A DNA stretch of 64,000 nt from Dyadobacter bucti. Lineage in GTDB: Bacteria > Bacteroidota > Bacteroidia > Cytophagales > Spirosomataceae. The stretch spans positions 744,001 to 808,000 of the forward strand of contig NZ_SWFP01000003.1 in the NCBI RefSeq assembly GCF_005869225.1, given 5' to 3'. The translations under genes were made by a program, and so were the position numbers. Below, piece after piece: positions 25,668 through 34,752 of this stretch; position 1 is the stretch's first letter, and every line of letters begins with the position of its first letter. The notes beneath the pieces were generated by a model. It saw nothing but the letters and a program-made list of their open reading frames with translations, did no database searches and had not been told where the DNA came from.

Positions 25668-26378
25668 TTATTCGATCGGCTGCTCGATGATGGTGGCCCT
25701 GATATGGTCGTAATACAACACAGTCAGGCCTTCGAAACCGGAATCGCTGCCCACAAACAGCCAGATTTCACCTTGCGCATTGGCCTTAATATTGATGGGC
25801 TTATCCAGATTGGAGCGGCGTACCAGCTTGTAAATTTCCTGGTCTGCTCCATTGGAAACATTTCCCAGCAATACCGCATCCTTGCCAGCTTCTGATTGCT
25901 GGCCTTTGTCGAGTGTGAAATGGTAAGTTCCATCTTCCAGTTTCCGGTTGGGTTCCGTAGCAACTGCGCCTGCTTTGAGGTAAACAGAACTTCCCGGCGA
26001 GCCACCTGCTCCCAAACTGTTTTCAGGGTACTGGGTTCCGAGGTCCATCTCGAAGGTCACACTGTAATTCTGGTTGGGAACAAAACCCGTGACCTTTTTC
26101 TTGAGATACATAAACATGTCGTCACTGCGGTTATGTCCCTGGATCCGGAATGCATATTTGGTGGTGTCCAGGCCGATGGGAAGTCTGGCCCGGCCCGCCT
26201 GCATTTCCAGTGAAACGGAATCCGTAGCTGTTGAATATTCAGAAAACTGCGCGGTCCAGCCATCGGTGCCCGTCTGAAAAGCCGAGTCCACGATAGTGAT
26301 CGCGTTTAATTTGTCGTCATTGCAGGAAAACAACATCCCCGTAATTGCTAAACTTACCCAGGTTATGCACTTTTTCAT
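25668..26378 (-). CDS. Lipoprotein of unknown function
   Basis: 236 residues from ATG 26378, giving a classical lipoprotein signal (Met-Lys-Lys-Cys-Ile... lipobox Met-Leu-Phe-Ser-Cys, Cys19). The rest is beta-rich (Thr-Asp-Gly-Trp-Thr-Ala-Gln-Phe, Tyr-Ser-Val-Thr-Phe-Glu-Met-Asp-Leu, Gly-Glu-Ile-Trp-Leu-Phe-Val-Gly-Ser-Asp-Ser-Gly-Phe-Glu-Gly) and looks like a jelly-roll carbohydrate-binding-type domain. The first part of the open frame up to 26444 is outside the signal and was dropped. No enzymatic residue is evident. Confidence 0.75.
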   Translation of the reverse strand: MKKCITWVSLAITGMLFSCNDDKLNAITIVDSAFQTGTDGWTAQFSEYSTATDSVSLEMQAGRARLPIGLDTTKYAFRIQGHNRSDDMFMYLKKKVTGFVPNQNYSVTFEMDLGTQYPENSLGAGGSPGSSVYLKAGAVATEPNRKLEDGTYHFTLDKGQQSEAGKDAVLLGNVSNGADQEIYKLVRRSNLDKPINIKANAQGEIWLFVGSDSGFEGLTVLYYDHIRATIIEQPIE

Positions 26379-26519
26379 GGTATTAAACTTGATTGTTGTT
26401 GAAGAAAAACCGAACTGATAATACCATGAACAGTCCGCGGGCAAGATGGTTGGAAACTCTGAAATACTTTTTCGTGATCAAATTCATTAGCGTCTGATCT
26501 TGAAATGATTGGGGCGCTC

Positions 26520-27224
26520 TTATCCGATCAGAAAAATAGTGGGCTTCTTATGCAGATCCGGCTTGACCTTCTTCCAGTTTTTAACCGGTAAGGTTTTAAT
26601 AAATTCATCCGTAGCGGTAACATTGGATGCAATGCAAAGTAATGTGTCGGGCATGCATGTTTCCAGCACAGCGTCGAGCAATTGGTTATTACGGAAAGGC
26701 GTTTCCATGAAAAGCTGTGTCTGCTGGCGTTGCCTTGCTTCGCGTTCCAGGCTCTGCAGGGCTTTTTTTCGCTCGGTTTTTTCAATTGGCAAATAGCCCT
26801 GAAAAGCAAAAGACTGTCCGCTCATGCCGGAAGCCATCAATGCCAGCAAAATCGAAGAGGGGCCCACCAGCGGTATCACACGAATTCCGATCTGATGTGC
26901 AAAATGAACAGCCACCGCACCTGGGTCTGCTACACCCGGGCAACCTGCCTCCGAAATGATACCCGCATCTGCCGAAAGACTGCGCAGGCTGTTCATCGTT
27001 TCCGGTTCAGGAGTGTCCTTATGAAGCTCTATAAAAGTAATATTATCAATGACTTTCCCCAATTTCAGGCTGCTGATAAACCGTCTTGCAGTCCTGATGT
27101 TCTCCACAAAAAAAACATCCAGGTTCTTTATCACGTCCCGGATTTGGGGACTGAGGACTTTCTCAGCGGTTTCTTCGGCCAGTATTGTAGGGATCAGGTA
27201 AAGAGATATATCGGAGTTGTTCAT
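26520..27224 (-). CDS. SAM-dependent methyltransferase, RsmI-like (tetrapyrrole-methylase fold)
   Basis: 234 residues. Tetrapyrrole methylase fold as in RsmI, which methylates the 2'-O of C1402 in 16S rRNA. Motifs: Phe-Val-Glu-Asn-Ile-Arg-Thr-Ala-Arg-Arg-Phe, Ile-Ser-Glu-Ala-Gly-Cys-Pro-Gly-Val-Ala-Asp-Pro-Gly (SAM site) and Leu-Val-Gly-Pro-Ser-Ser-Ile-Leu-Leu-Ala-Leu. It lacks the C-terminal part of E. coli RsmI (286 residues). Bacteroidota often carry this shorter paralogue next to a full RsmI elsewhere, so the target may differ. Confidence 0.83.
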   Translation of the reverse strand: MNNSDISLYLIPTILAEETAEKVLSPQIRDVIKNLDVFFVENIRTARRFISSLKLGKVIDNITFIELHKDTPEPETMNSLRSLSADAGIISEAGCPGVADPGAVAVHFAHQIGIRVIPLVGPSSILLALMASGMSGQSFAFQGYLPIEKTERKKALQSLEREARQRQQTQLFMETPFRNNQLLDAVLETCMPDTLLCIASNVTATDEFIKTLPVKNWKKVKPDLHKKPTIFLIG

Positions 27225-27302
27225 TCAGCATGTTATTTTTAATATTCCTTCCAACCAAACTCCGGAAAACAGAATCATGATGAGAGAGCAAAGTTAGAAA
27301 CA

Positions 27303-27734
27303 ATGAAAGCGATACTTTATATACCTGTTTTTTTAATTGTCCTTTTTTCGTGTAAAAAAGACGATATGGACATGCTTTCCGCCGATGATGCAATGGCGTC
27401 TATTACGGGCCCCTGGCGGCTGATTGAAGTTGAAAAAGGTCTTGCAACAGGTCAGACTTCATGGGCACCGGTAGCAGCGGGCAAGGGTGATACGCTCAGC
27501 TTCCGTTCCGATGGTGTGGTACTGGATGGAGAGAGCAAGCCCATCTGTTGCGGGCCTAACACCCTGATCATCAACGGCGCGGTAATGCCGGTTAAACCGC
27601 AGCAGCCACTAGCACCCAATCCCGCATGCGCATTGATAAACTGTGTGGGTTGTACAACATGGGAGCTTCAATTTGTTGAAAACGAGCTTATTGTGACTAT
27701 CTGCAATAGCCAGCGAATGAAATATGTCAGATAG
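27303..27734 (+). CDS. Small cysteine-rich lipoprotein
   Basis: 143 residues. Lipoprotein signal with Cys17 (Val-Leu-Phe-Ser-Cys), then a small beta-rich domain of about 115 residues with Gly-Pro-Trp-Arg-Leu-Ile-Glu-Val and a terminal strand, as in lipocalin-like META-type domains. The mature part has six more cysteines (Ile-Cys-Cys-Gly-Pro; Ala-Cys-Ala-Leu-Ile-Asn-Cys-Val-Gly-Cys; Ile-Cys-Asn), which could form disulfides or bind metal. It overlaps the convergent hydrolase gene by 8 bp. Function unknown. Confidence 0.68.
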   Translation: MKAILYIPVFLIVLFSCKKDDMDMLSADDAMASITGPWRLIEVEKGLATGQTSWAPVAAGKGDTLSFRSDGVVLDGESKPICCGPNTLIINGAVMPVKPQQPLAPNPACALINCVGCTTWELQFVENELIVTICNSQRMKYVR

Positions 27735-28503
27735 GTTCTTCGAGGAACTTTAACAGCGTTTCCACAAAAATTTTCGGCTGTTCCGCCTGAACCCAGTGCC
27801 CGGCATTTTGAATTGTTTCCACCCTGGCATTGGGAAAAATGCTCAGGATACCTTCAAGGTCCTCATCCAGAATATAGTTTGATTTCTCTCCCCGGATAAA
27901 CAAAACCGGAACTTTGATTTCTTCACTAGATTTTACTTCCGACCCGACCTTCGACATGTCACTTGTCAGGACAGGCAGGTTAAAACGCCAGCCAAATCCT
28001 CCTTCATCTTTTCTGTAAAGGTTTTTGAGCAGAAATTGCCGCACGGACAAAATAGGCTCATATTGGCTCAGGATCTCATCCGCTTCATTTCTGCTTTCAA
28101 TCTTATCGATCGGGATCGCGTTCAATCCCTGCAATATTTTGCTGTGGTGAATAGGGTAGGCTTTCGGACCAATGTCTACAATCACGAGTTTTTCAAAGGT
28201 ACCGGGATAGGTTACTGCATATTCCATCACCGTTTTCCCACCCATCGAATGGCCCAGTAAGATCGGGTTCGAAATATTTTGCTGTTGAAGGAATTCTTGC
28301 AGGTCTTCTGCGAGCGTCGGGAAATCCAAAGGTGCCTCATGCGGCGACCGTCCGTGGTTACGTTGGTCAACCAGGTACAGCTGGTAACCCTGATCTGCTA
28401 TGGTTTTGCTGATTGTGAGCCAGTTGTCAAGAAATCCGAACACGCCGTGCAGGATAATCAGAGTTTTCCCGCTTTCGCCGATTTTTTTATAGTTGAGTTG
28501 CAT
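27727..28503 (-). CDS. Alpha/beta hydrolase (YbfF-like esterase)
   Basis: 258 residues of the alpha/beta hydrolase fold. Nucleophile Ser86 in Gly-His-Ser-Met-Gly-Gly, oxyanion region Leu-His-Gly-Val-Phe-Gly at 18-23, and a C-terminal catalytic His in Asn-Ala-Gly-His-Trp-Val. The Asp-Gln-Arg-Asn-His-Gly-Arg-Ser motif is typical of the YbfF group of small acyl esterases. Cytoplasmic, substrate unknown. The 467-bp gap upstream to the TonB receptor gene holds no convincing gene. Confidence 0.87.
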   Translation of the reverse strand: MQLNYKKIGESGKTLIILHGVFGFLDNWLTISKTIADQGYQLYLVDQRNHGRSPHEAPLDFPTLAEDLQEFLQQQNISNPILLGHSMGGKTVMEYAVTYPGTFEKLVIVDIGPKAYPIHHSKILQGLNAIPIDKIESRNEADEILSQYEPILSVRQFLLKNLYRKDEGGFGWRFNLPVLTSDMSKVGSEVKSSEEIKVPVLFIRGEKSNYILDEDLEGILSIFPNARVETIQNAGHWVQAEQPKIFVETLLKFLEEPI

Positions 28504-28970
28504 GGATCGTAATTTAATTCAATAAAAAATCCTGGTACTGGATACTAACAAAGGAAGAGCACAATTGTTAAGCACCAAAGTTTTTGGTACAATTTTTTGA
28601 GAACTGCACTGCATATCCTATGCGTGAAAACTTTTCCCTCAGAAATTTAACGAAATGATAATATACCGGCTCCTGAGTCCGGTATGCGTTGAATATACGG
28701 CATGGAAAATGCCTTTTCAGAGGCTGAGCGAAGGTTTGGAAGCAGTGCAAAATGTCATCAAATTTTAATAGTCAAAATTTTGATAAATATTGAATTATTG
28801 CTATATAAAAATTAATTATTTCATTAAATCAGCTAGTTACGGGTAATAGTATTGTATTTAAGTAGGATTTTGAATTTTGCTTCTCAAATTTAAAAGCTAT
28901 TATTTTGTAAGGATCGGTGCTTTGTCACTGTTGAATGTAACCACTAATTACAAACCTAATCACCAAATTT
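28504..28970. other. Gene-free intergenic region before the TonB-dependent receptor
   Basis: 467 bp, increasingly AT-rich toward the receptor gene. Short open frames here have no recognisable product, no RBS and no conserved motif. It must hold the promoter of the receptor gene, but I see no exact TAnnTTTG match. Confidence 0.6.
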
Positions 28971-31900
28971 ATGAAAGGGAAAAGTTTACTTTTTCGGGCA
29001 TTGTTTACAGCAATGATTGCCACGACATTACTTTTACTCGGGGGGCGACTGCAGGCACAGGTAACCACATCTGCGATCAATGGAATGATAACGGATTCTA
29101 ACGGAGATTTTCTGCCGGGGGCGACAGTGGTAGCGGTACACGAGCCGTCAGGAACGCAATATGGTACGGTAACAACAGAAGCGGGGCGTTACAGTTTCCC
29201 GTCGGTTCGCGTAGGAGGGCCTTATAAGGTTACGGTAACTTACGTGGGTTTCGCCGAACAAAGCAAGTCCAACATTTTCGCGGAACTCGGTACAGCCACC
29301 AATATCAATATTGTGCTGAACGACGGTGGAACCCAGTTGCAGGAAGTGTTGATTACTTCGGGTTCAGGCCAGGTTTTCAATGGAGAAAAAACAGGAGCGG
29401 CAACATCCGTGAACAGCGAACAGCTCAGGACTTTGCCGACTGTAACGAGGAGCATCAGTGATTTTACAAGATTAACGCCGCAGGCAAATGGTAACAGCTT
29501 TGGAGGACGTGACGGACGTTATAACAACTTTCAGGTAGACGGAGCAAATTTCAATAACGGTTTCGGTTTGAACGATAACCCACTGCCTGGCGGCGGCGGT
29601 TTGTCCCTGGATGCCATTGAAGAGATTCAGGTCAATATTGCTCCCTTTGATGTCCGTCAGAGCGGATTTTCCGGCGCGGGAATCAATGCGGTAACACGAA
29701 GCGGTACCAACAAACTGACGGGTTCTGCCTATGGATTTTTTACAAACCAGAATTTCCAGGGAAAGAAAGTCAATGACGTGGATGTGACAAGGCCCAAAGC
29801 GACCAGCCAGACACTTGGTTTAAGATTAGGAGGTGCCTTGATCAAAAATAAATTGTTCTTCTTTGTTAATGCGGAACAAATAAAGAAAACAGGATCAGAG
29901 GTAGGCGCGGTAAATTTATGGACGGCTTCGGAGAACGGTGTCGCAGACCCTACCCGGAATATATCCCGTACCAGAAGAGCTGACCTCGAAGCAGTTCGCA
30001 ACCATTTGATCAACCAGTGGGGATACGATCCGGGCGCCTATGAAGGATACGCCAATGATAACAGTGAAAAAACAACCAGCATACTGGCCAGAATAGACTG
30101 GAACATCAACAATAAGAACAAACTGGCGGTTCGATACAACCAGGTGGAGAGTTCGTCTCCATCGCTTGTGAATGCCAATTCAGGTGCAAATCCCCGGACA
30201 CCATTTGAGACAGGCCGTGTAAGCGCCCTATCCATGGCCTTTGCCAATACCATGTATTCTACTAAGAACATTGTCCGCTCGGTAACTGCAGAATTGAACA
30301 GTGAAATCAGTCCGAAACTTTCCAACCAGTTTTTAGCAACTTACAGCCGTATCCAGGCCACCCGCAGTTCTCCAAGCGCAGAATTTCCGATGATCGATAT
30401 CGGGTATGCAGGAGATGATCTAAGGAAAGCCGGAACTACTACCTACCAGAATTATATCACTGCCGGTTACGAGCTGTTTACTTATGGAAATGATGTATTG
30501 AATGATAATTTCAGCTTCATCAATAACCTTAACTACATTACGGGTAAACACACCTTGACAGGAGGTATCAGCTTTGAAATGCAGAAATTTGGTAACAGGT
30601 ATCTCAGAAACGGGACTTCTTACTATCGTTATGCTTCCGTTGAGGAATTCCTGGCAACAGGCACAGCTAGTGAGGTAGCACCACTTCAGTTCGCGTTAAC
30701 TTATCCTTATGAAGGACAAGATCCTTACGCGCCGGTGAAATATGGCTTGCCTTCTATTTATATCCAGGACAAATTTGATGTGAACGACAGGCTGACCATT
30801 ACCGCAGGCCTTCGTGCTGAAATGCCTGTTTTCTTAAACCAGCTAACAAGGAACCCGTCAGTAGACACATTAAAGCTGCTTGGGCTAAATGGTCGTGAGC
30901 GCACTTATGACACAGGCTCGTGGCCCAAAACCCGGGTGATGCTTTCGCCTAGGATTGGGTTCAGATGGGATGCAAAAGGTGATAAATCATTGATCTTCCG
31001 CGGTGGTACCGGTATTTTCGCTGGCCGTGTGCCGTTTGTATGGCTTACCAATATGCCGACAGGTCTTGGTGTGATACAGAACGTTGTGGAGCCGGGAAGT
31101 TATGCGGCTTCTGCGCCCTGGATCGGCGATATCCGTTTTCAGCCTGACAAATATTATTGGTTAAATAACACGCCTGCCAGTGCACAAGGTGTGTTTATCA
31201 AAAATGCCAAAGCAGGTCTTCCAAGTACACTTTCGCTGGTTGATCCGGAATTCAAAATGCCACAGATATGGAGATCAAGCTTTGGTGTAGACTACAAAAT
31301 TCCGGGCACACCTTTCTCTCTGACCGGTGATGTGCTTTATACTAAGGATATTCAGGCTGTTTACCAGTTTGGAGCCAACAGAAAAGTAGCTACCCAGCAA
31401 ATGAACTACAGCGGTGATGACCGTGAATTTTATCCCAACACCGCTTCTTACCAATATAACAGTAAAATCGGTGCGAACTCTGTGAGTGTATTGAGCAACA
31501 CTTCCAAAGGTTACTCTGTGAATGCCACGATCGGATTGACGATGGCTGCGCGCCGCGGGTTTTTCGGATCGCTGTTTTATTCGCACACTACCGCGAAGGG
31601 AACGACGGACAACAGTGGGTCTAATGCTAGTTCAGCCTGGGGAGCCACGCCGAATATAAATAACCCCAACGATCTGAGCCTTTACAGTTCTGTAGATGCG
31701 TTGCCGAACAGGGTTGTAGGTACATTGTCTTACCGTATCGAATATGCAAATCACCTTGCCTCTACATTCTCTCTGTTTTACAGCGGATCTAATCAAGGTC
31801 TTTACGGCAATGTTACCCAGGGAAGATTTTCATATACCTACAATGGTGACCTGAACGGAGATGCGATCGGGGCGGATATGTTGTATATACCTCAAAGCGC

Positions 31901-32375
31901 TTCTGAACTCAATTTTGTTGAAAATAAAGTTGGGGATGTAACTTTTACAGTTGAACAGCAACGAGCAGCATTTGACAGCTATATCTCGAGCAATTCCTTC
32001 CTGAACAGCAGAAGAGGCAAATATGCAGAACGTAACGGAGGCCTGATGCCGTGGCTGAACCGTTTCGATTTTAAATTCCTTCAGGATATTTTCACCAATG
32101 TGGGAAAGAGCAAAAATACACTTCAGTTGAGTCTTGATGTGATCAATGCCGGTAACCTATTGAGCTCTAAATGGGGTGTGCGCCAGCAAGTTATTGCAGG
32201 TGCCAACACGCCGTTGCGCCGTAGCAGCGTAGATGCTAACGGAGTTCCGACGTTTACGATGACTCCGGTGCAGATTGACGGGAAGACTGTGTTACCAACT
32301 GACAAGATTTTCCGGGATGTCACGACAACTGCAACAACCTGGAGCATGTTGGTGGGCGTAAGATATCTGTTCTGA
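28971..32375 (+). CDS. TonB-dependent outer membrane receptor (Oar-like)
   Basis: 1134 residues. Signal peptide about 1-30 (ending Leu-Gln-Ala-Gln), a carboxypeptidase regulatory-like domain about 33-115 (Gly-Met-Ile-Thr-Asp...Leu-Pro-Gly-Ala-Thr-Val), a plug domain about 120-240, and a long beta-barrel ending in Phe-Leu-Phe-type C-terminus (Gly-Val-Arg-Tyr-Leu-Phe). The Asn-Arg/Phe-rich plug with Asp-Gly-Arg-Tyr-Asn-Asn-Phe-Gln-Val-Asp-Gly resembles Oar of myxobacteria. No SusD-like gene lies next to it, so it is not a PUL receptor; its ligand is unknown. Confidence 0.9.
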   Translation: MKGKSLLFRALFTAMIATTLLLLGGRLQAQVTTSAINGMITDSNGDFLPGATVVAVHEPSGTQYGTVTTEAGRYSFPSVRVGGPYKVTVTYVGFAEQSKSNIFAELGTATNINIVLNDGGTQLQEVLITSGSGQVFNGEKTGAATSVNSEQLRTLPTVTRSISDFTRLTPQANGNSFGGRDGRYNNFQVDGANFNNGFGLNDNPLPGGGGLSLDAIEEIQVNIAPFDVRQSGFSGAGINAVTRSGTNKLTGSAYGFFTNQNFQGKKVNDVDVTRPKATSQTLGLRLGGALIKNKLFFFVNAEQIKKTGSEVGAVNLWTASENGVADPTRNISRTRRADLEAVRNHLINQWGYDPGAYEGYANDNSEKTTSILARIDWNINNKNKLAVRYNQVESSSPSLVNANSGANPRTPFETGRVSALSMAFANTMYSTKNIVRSVTAELNSEISPKLSNQFLATYSRIQATRSSPSAEFPMIDIGYAGDDLRKAGTTTYQNYITAGYELFTYGNDVLNDNFSFINNLNYITGKHTLTGGISFEMQKFGNRYLRNGTSYYRYASVEEFLATGTASEVAPLQFALTYPYEGQDPYAPVKYGLPSIYIQDKFDVNDRLTITAGLRAEMPVFLNQLTRNPSVDTLKLLGLNGRERTYDTGSWPKTRVMLSPRIGFRWDAKGDKSLIFRGGTGIFAGRVPFVWLTNMPTGLGVIQNVVEPGSYAASAPWIGDIRFQPDKYYWLNNTPASAQGVFIKNAKAGLPSTLSLVDPEFKMPQIWRSSFGVDYKIPGTPFSLTGDVLYTKDIQAVYQFGANRKVATQQMNYSGDDREFYPNTASYQYNSKIGANSVSVLSNTSKGYSVNATIGLTMAARRGFFGSLFYSHTTAKGTTDNSGSNASSAWGATPNINNPNDLSLYSSVDALPNRVVGTLSYRIEYANHLASTFSLFYSGSNQGLYGNVTQGRFSYTYNGDLNGDAIGADMLYIPQSASELNFVENKVGDVTFTVEQQRAAFDSYISSNSFLNSRRGKYAERNGGLMPWLNRFDFKFLQDIFTNVGKSKNTLQLSLDVINAGNLLSSKWGVRQQVIAGANTPLRRSSVDANGVPTFTMTPVQIDGKTVLPTDKIFRDVTTTATTWSMLVGVRYLF

Positions 32376-32397
32376 TAGTAATGATGAATGTCATGTA

Positions 32398-32431
32398 AAA
32401 GGCCGGGAGCATCGTTTGTCTCCCGGCCTTT
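32398..32431. terminator. Bidirectional terminator
   Basis: AAAGGCCGGGAG (32398-32409) pairs perfectly with CTCCCGGCCTTT (32420-32431). It lies between the convergent receptor and patatin genes. Confidence 0.88.
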
Positions 32432-32457
32432 CTGTTTGATAATTATCAAAGCCTGAC

Positions 32458-33363
32458 TTATTGTACCTTTTCAGATTTAATGATTGATTCCGTGCCCGCC
32501 CGGTAACCTTCAATCACAAGCCTGGAAATATCATCAGAACTGAAGTGTTGCAAGTCGAGATATAACGGAGCACTGGGCCGGATCACAGTTAACGTCATCG
32601 GTTTGCCTCGCAGAATAGACCGGTCGACATAGGACTCTGCCCAAAGTATGTTGCTGTTCACAATCTGGTTCACTGTAATGTCCCTGACCCTCTCAATCAG
32701 TGATATCAGGTTACGGGCATTCATCCCTTCCGGCTGATAGAGCAGGGGGGAGTGACAGGCGATGAGCACAATGTCCGTTGCGCCGTCTTCAATAGCCTGC
32801 CGGATAGGTGCTACTTCACGAAGTCCGCCGTCAAGATAAAGTTGTTGTCCGATTTCAACAGCCGGCATCAGCATTGGAATGGAGGAGCTGGCGTACACGA
32901 AGTTTATGAAATCCGGATCTTTTGTATCAACGTATTTGATCTCGCCGCTTTCCATGTTCACTGCGCCCACTTTTGTCTTGACAGGCGTTCCTGTCAGGTG
33001 TTCATCCTTCAGATGTTTCCGGATCAGTTGGTGTAGTGGAGAAGGATCTACAATCCCGTCGAACCTGCTCATTAAAGTATTCATGCCCAGCATGACCCTC
33101 GATCTGAGCGTGGAAATGTCCTGTGGCTGGGTAATATTTTTAATCCAGAATTCCAGCAGTTTCCTGCCGGCAACCTGCCAGTTGATCGTATTATTTTCCT
33201 CATGCTGTTTTCCAGCTTCATTGGCAAGAAACGTAGCATTCAATGCCCCGACGGAAATACCATACACCATCTCGGGTTCGAAACCATTTTCCAGGACTGC
33301 CTGAATAACTCCCACTTGAAATGCTCCCTTCATTGACCCCCCTCCCAGGACGAGTGCTTTCAT
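32458..33363 (-). CDS. Patatin-like phospholipase
   Basis: 301 residues with the patatin fold: oxyanion-type Gly-Gly-Gly-Ser-Met-Lys-Gly at 7-13, nucleophile Ser37 in Gly-Ile-Ser-Val-Gly, and catalytic Asp178 in Asp-Gly-Gly. Such lipases cleave phospholipids or other acyl esters. No signal peptide, so cytoplasmic or membrane-associated. The start codon overlaps the stop of an upstream short frame (ATGA), and six and a half copies of an octamer lie right before it (see the repeat entry). No promoter could be assigned. Confidence 0.9.
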   Translation of the reverse strand: MKALVLGGGSMKGAFQVGVIQAVLENGFEPEMVYGISVGALNATFLANEAGKQHEENNTINWQVAGRKLLEFWIKNITQPQDISTLRSRVMLGMNTLMSRFDGIVDPSPLHQLIRKHLKDEHLTGTPVKTKVGAVNMESGEIKYVDTKDPDFINFVYASSSIPMLMPAVEIGQQLYLDGGLREVAPIRQAIEDGATDIVLIACHSPLLYQPEGMNARNLISLIERVRDITVNQIVNSNILWAESYVDRSILRGKPMTLTVIRPSAPLYLDLQHFSSDDISRLVIEGYRAGTESIIKSEKVQ

Positions 33364-33366
33364 ATC

Positions 33367-33420
33367 GAATGATTGAATGATTGAATGATTGAATGATTGA
33401 ATGATTGAATGATTGAATGA
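33367..33420 (+). repeat. Octamer tandem array (GAATGATT) before the patatin gene
   Basis: Six complete GAATGATT units plus a partial seventh, starting 4 bp from the patatin ATG. A purine-rich tract (minus strand, about 33421-33490, with several GGAGG) lies on the far side. The unit length of 8 is not a multiple of three, so a change in copy number shifts the frame of any ORF read through it. The unit resembles the GAATGAGT arrays at 13.9-14.4 kb. Confidence 0.9.
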
Positions 33421-33532
33421 ATTTCATTCTTCCTTTCTGCTTTCCTCCTTCTTTCCTTTCCTCCCTCCTTATTCCTCTTTTTTTCAATTCTAAACATTTT
33501 CAAAATAAAATTGATATAAACAGAAGATTTTA

Positions 33533-33546
33533 TTCCAAATTTGGAA
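33533..33546. promoter_or_regulatory. 14-bp perfect palindrome in the divergent region
   Basis: TTCCAAATTTGGAA, a self-complementary site between the divergent patatin and polyprenyl synthase genes. It is a candidate operator; no other evidence. Confidence 0.3.
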
Positions 33547-33642
33547 ATTAGAGTCGATGACACCAAAAGCAAAAATATTACTGAAAATGCTCGTCATCGC
33601 GGCGTTTAATATCAGGAGGGAACATAGCCCTCGACCATTAAT

Positions 33643-34617
33643 ATGACCCTTTCAATAAAGGATATTCAGGTTCCGGTTGCAGACGAAATGAAAGCTTTTG
33701 AGCATAAGTTTCGCCAGTTTATGAAAAGTGATGTAATGCTCCTGGATCAGATCATGAACTACATCGTCCGGCGCAAAGGCAAGCAACTGAGGCCAATGTT
33801 CGTCTTTCTTTCTGCCGGGGTTTGCGGCGAAATTTCTGAGTCGACTTACAGAGGCGGTGCTTTGATAGAGTTGCTGCATACCGCTACCCTGGTTCATGAT
33901 GATGTAGTGGATGACTCCAACTACAGGCGGGGGTTTTTTTCTGTCAATGCTTTGTGGAAAAACAAAATTGCTGTGCTGGTAGGGGATTACCTTCTTTCAC
34001 GCGGCTTGCTTTTATCTGTCGATCACCAGGAATTCGACCTGCTGAAAATCGTATCCACAGCCGTACGCGAACTCAGTGAGGGAGAATTGCTTCAGATAGA
34101 AAAAGCAAGAAGGCTTGATATCAATGAAGAAGTTTACTATCAGATCATTAAACAAAAAACGGCCTCGTTGATCGCTTCCTGCTGCGCGGTAGGTGCATGT
34201 TCGGTAGGTGCAGGAGCGGATATCGTGAAACGGATGCACGCGTTCGGAGAAAAGGTAGGAATGGCTTTTCAGATCAAAGACGATCTTTTTGATTACGGAG
34301 AGGACGAGATTGGGAAGCCCCTGGGTATCGATATCAAGGAAAAGAAAATGACCTTGCCGCTGATTTATGCGCTGAACAATGCCGGATGGCTGGAAAAAAG
34401 GAAGATCATCAATATCATTCGGAATGAAAGCCACAAGCCTAAAAAAGTAAACGAAGTAATTGCTTTTGTAAAAGACTCGGGCGGGCTGCGTTATGCACAG
34501 GAAGTGATGCAGCGGTATGTGGAAGAAGCGCGGGTGCTGCTATACGAATTTCCAGATTCCCCGCACCGCCGATCTCTCGAACAACTTGTGCAATATACGA
34601 TTGAGAGAAGCAAGTAA
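33643..34617 (+). CDS. Polyprenyl diphosphate synthase
   Basis: 324 residues of a trans-isoprenyl diphosphate synthase. First Asp-rich motif Asp-Asp-Val-Val-Asp at 86-90 and second Asp-Asp-Leu-Phe-Asp at 213-217, with Gly-Lys-Gln-Leu-Arg-Pro at 46-51 and Gly-Asp-Tyr-Leu-Leu-Ser-Arg at 114-120. The small residues before the first motif (Ala81, Thr82) suggest a long-chain product, such as the octaprenyl side chain of menaquinone. Exact chain length cannot be fixed by eye. Confidence 0.9.
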   Translation: MTLSIKDIQVPVADEMKAFEHKFRQFMKSDVMLLDQIMNYIVRRKGKQLRPMFVFLSAGVCGEISESTYRGGALIELLHTATLVHDDVVDDSNYRRGFFSVNALWKNKIAVLVGDYLLSRGLLLSVDHQEFDLLKIVSTAVRELSEGELLQIEKARRLDINEEVYYQIIKQKTASLIASCCAVGACSVGAGADIVKRMHAFGEKVGMAFQIKDDLFDYGEDEIGKPLGIDIKEKKMTLPLIYALNNAGWLEKRKIINIIRNESHKPKKVNEVIAFVKDSGGLRYAQEVMQRYVEEARVLLYEFPDSPHRRSLEQLVQYTIERSK

Positions 34618-34752
34618 TTTGCTTATTTACAGTCAATTGATAACCTTATAAATGTGGTTCTTTGAAATGACAAAAGGAATTATATAAGTAAGTATAATAT
34701 TGTGACTAAGTTTATAGTTATAGTCGTATGCTCACCATAATTTTAACTTGTC

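Noticed and set aside
28568-28750. 60-codon minus-strand frame in the gap before the Oar-like receptor
   Set aside because: No family resemblance, no start context, and the region is otherwise non-coding.
33218-33487. 89-codon frame through the octamer array and into the patatin gene
   Set aside because: The apparent protein repeat (Ser-Phe-Asn-His-Ser-Ile-Ile-Gln) is just the translated octamer, and the rest is out of frame with patatin.
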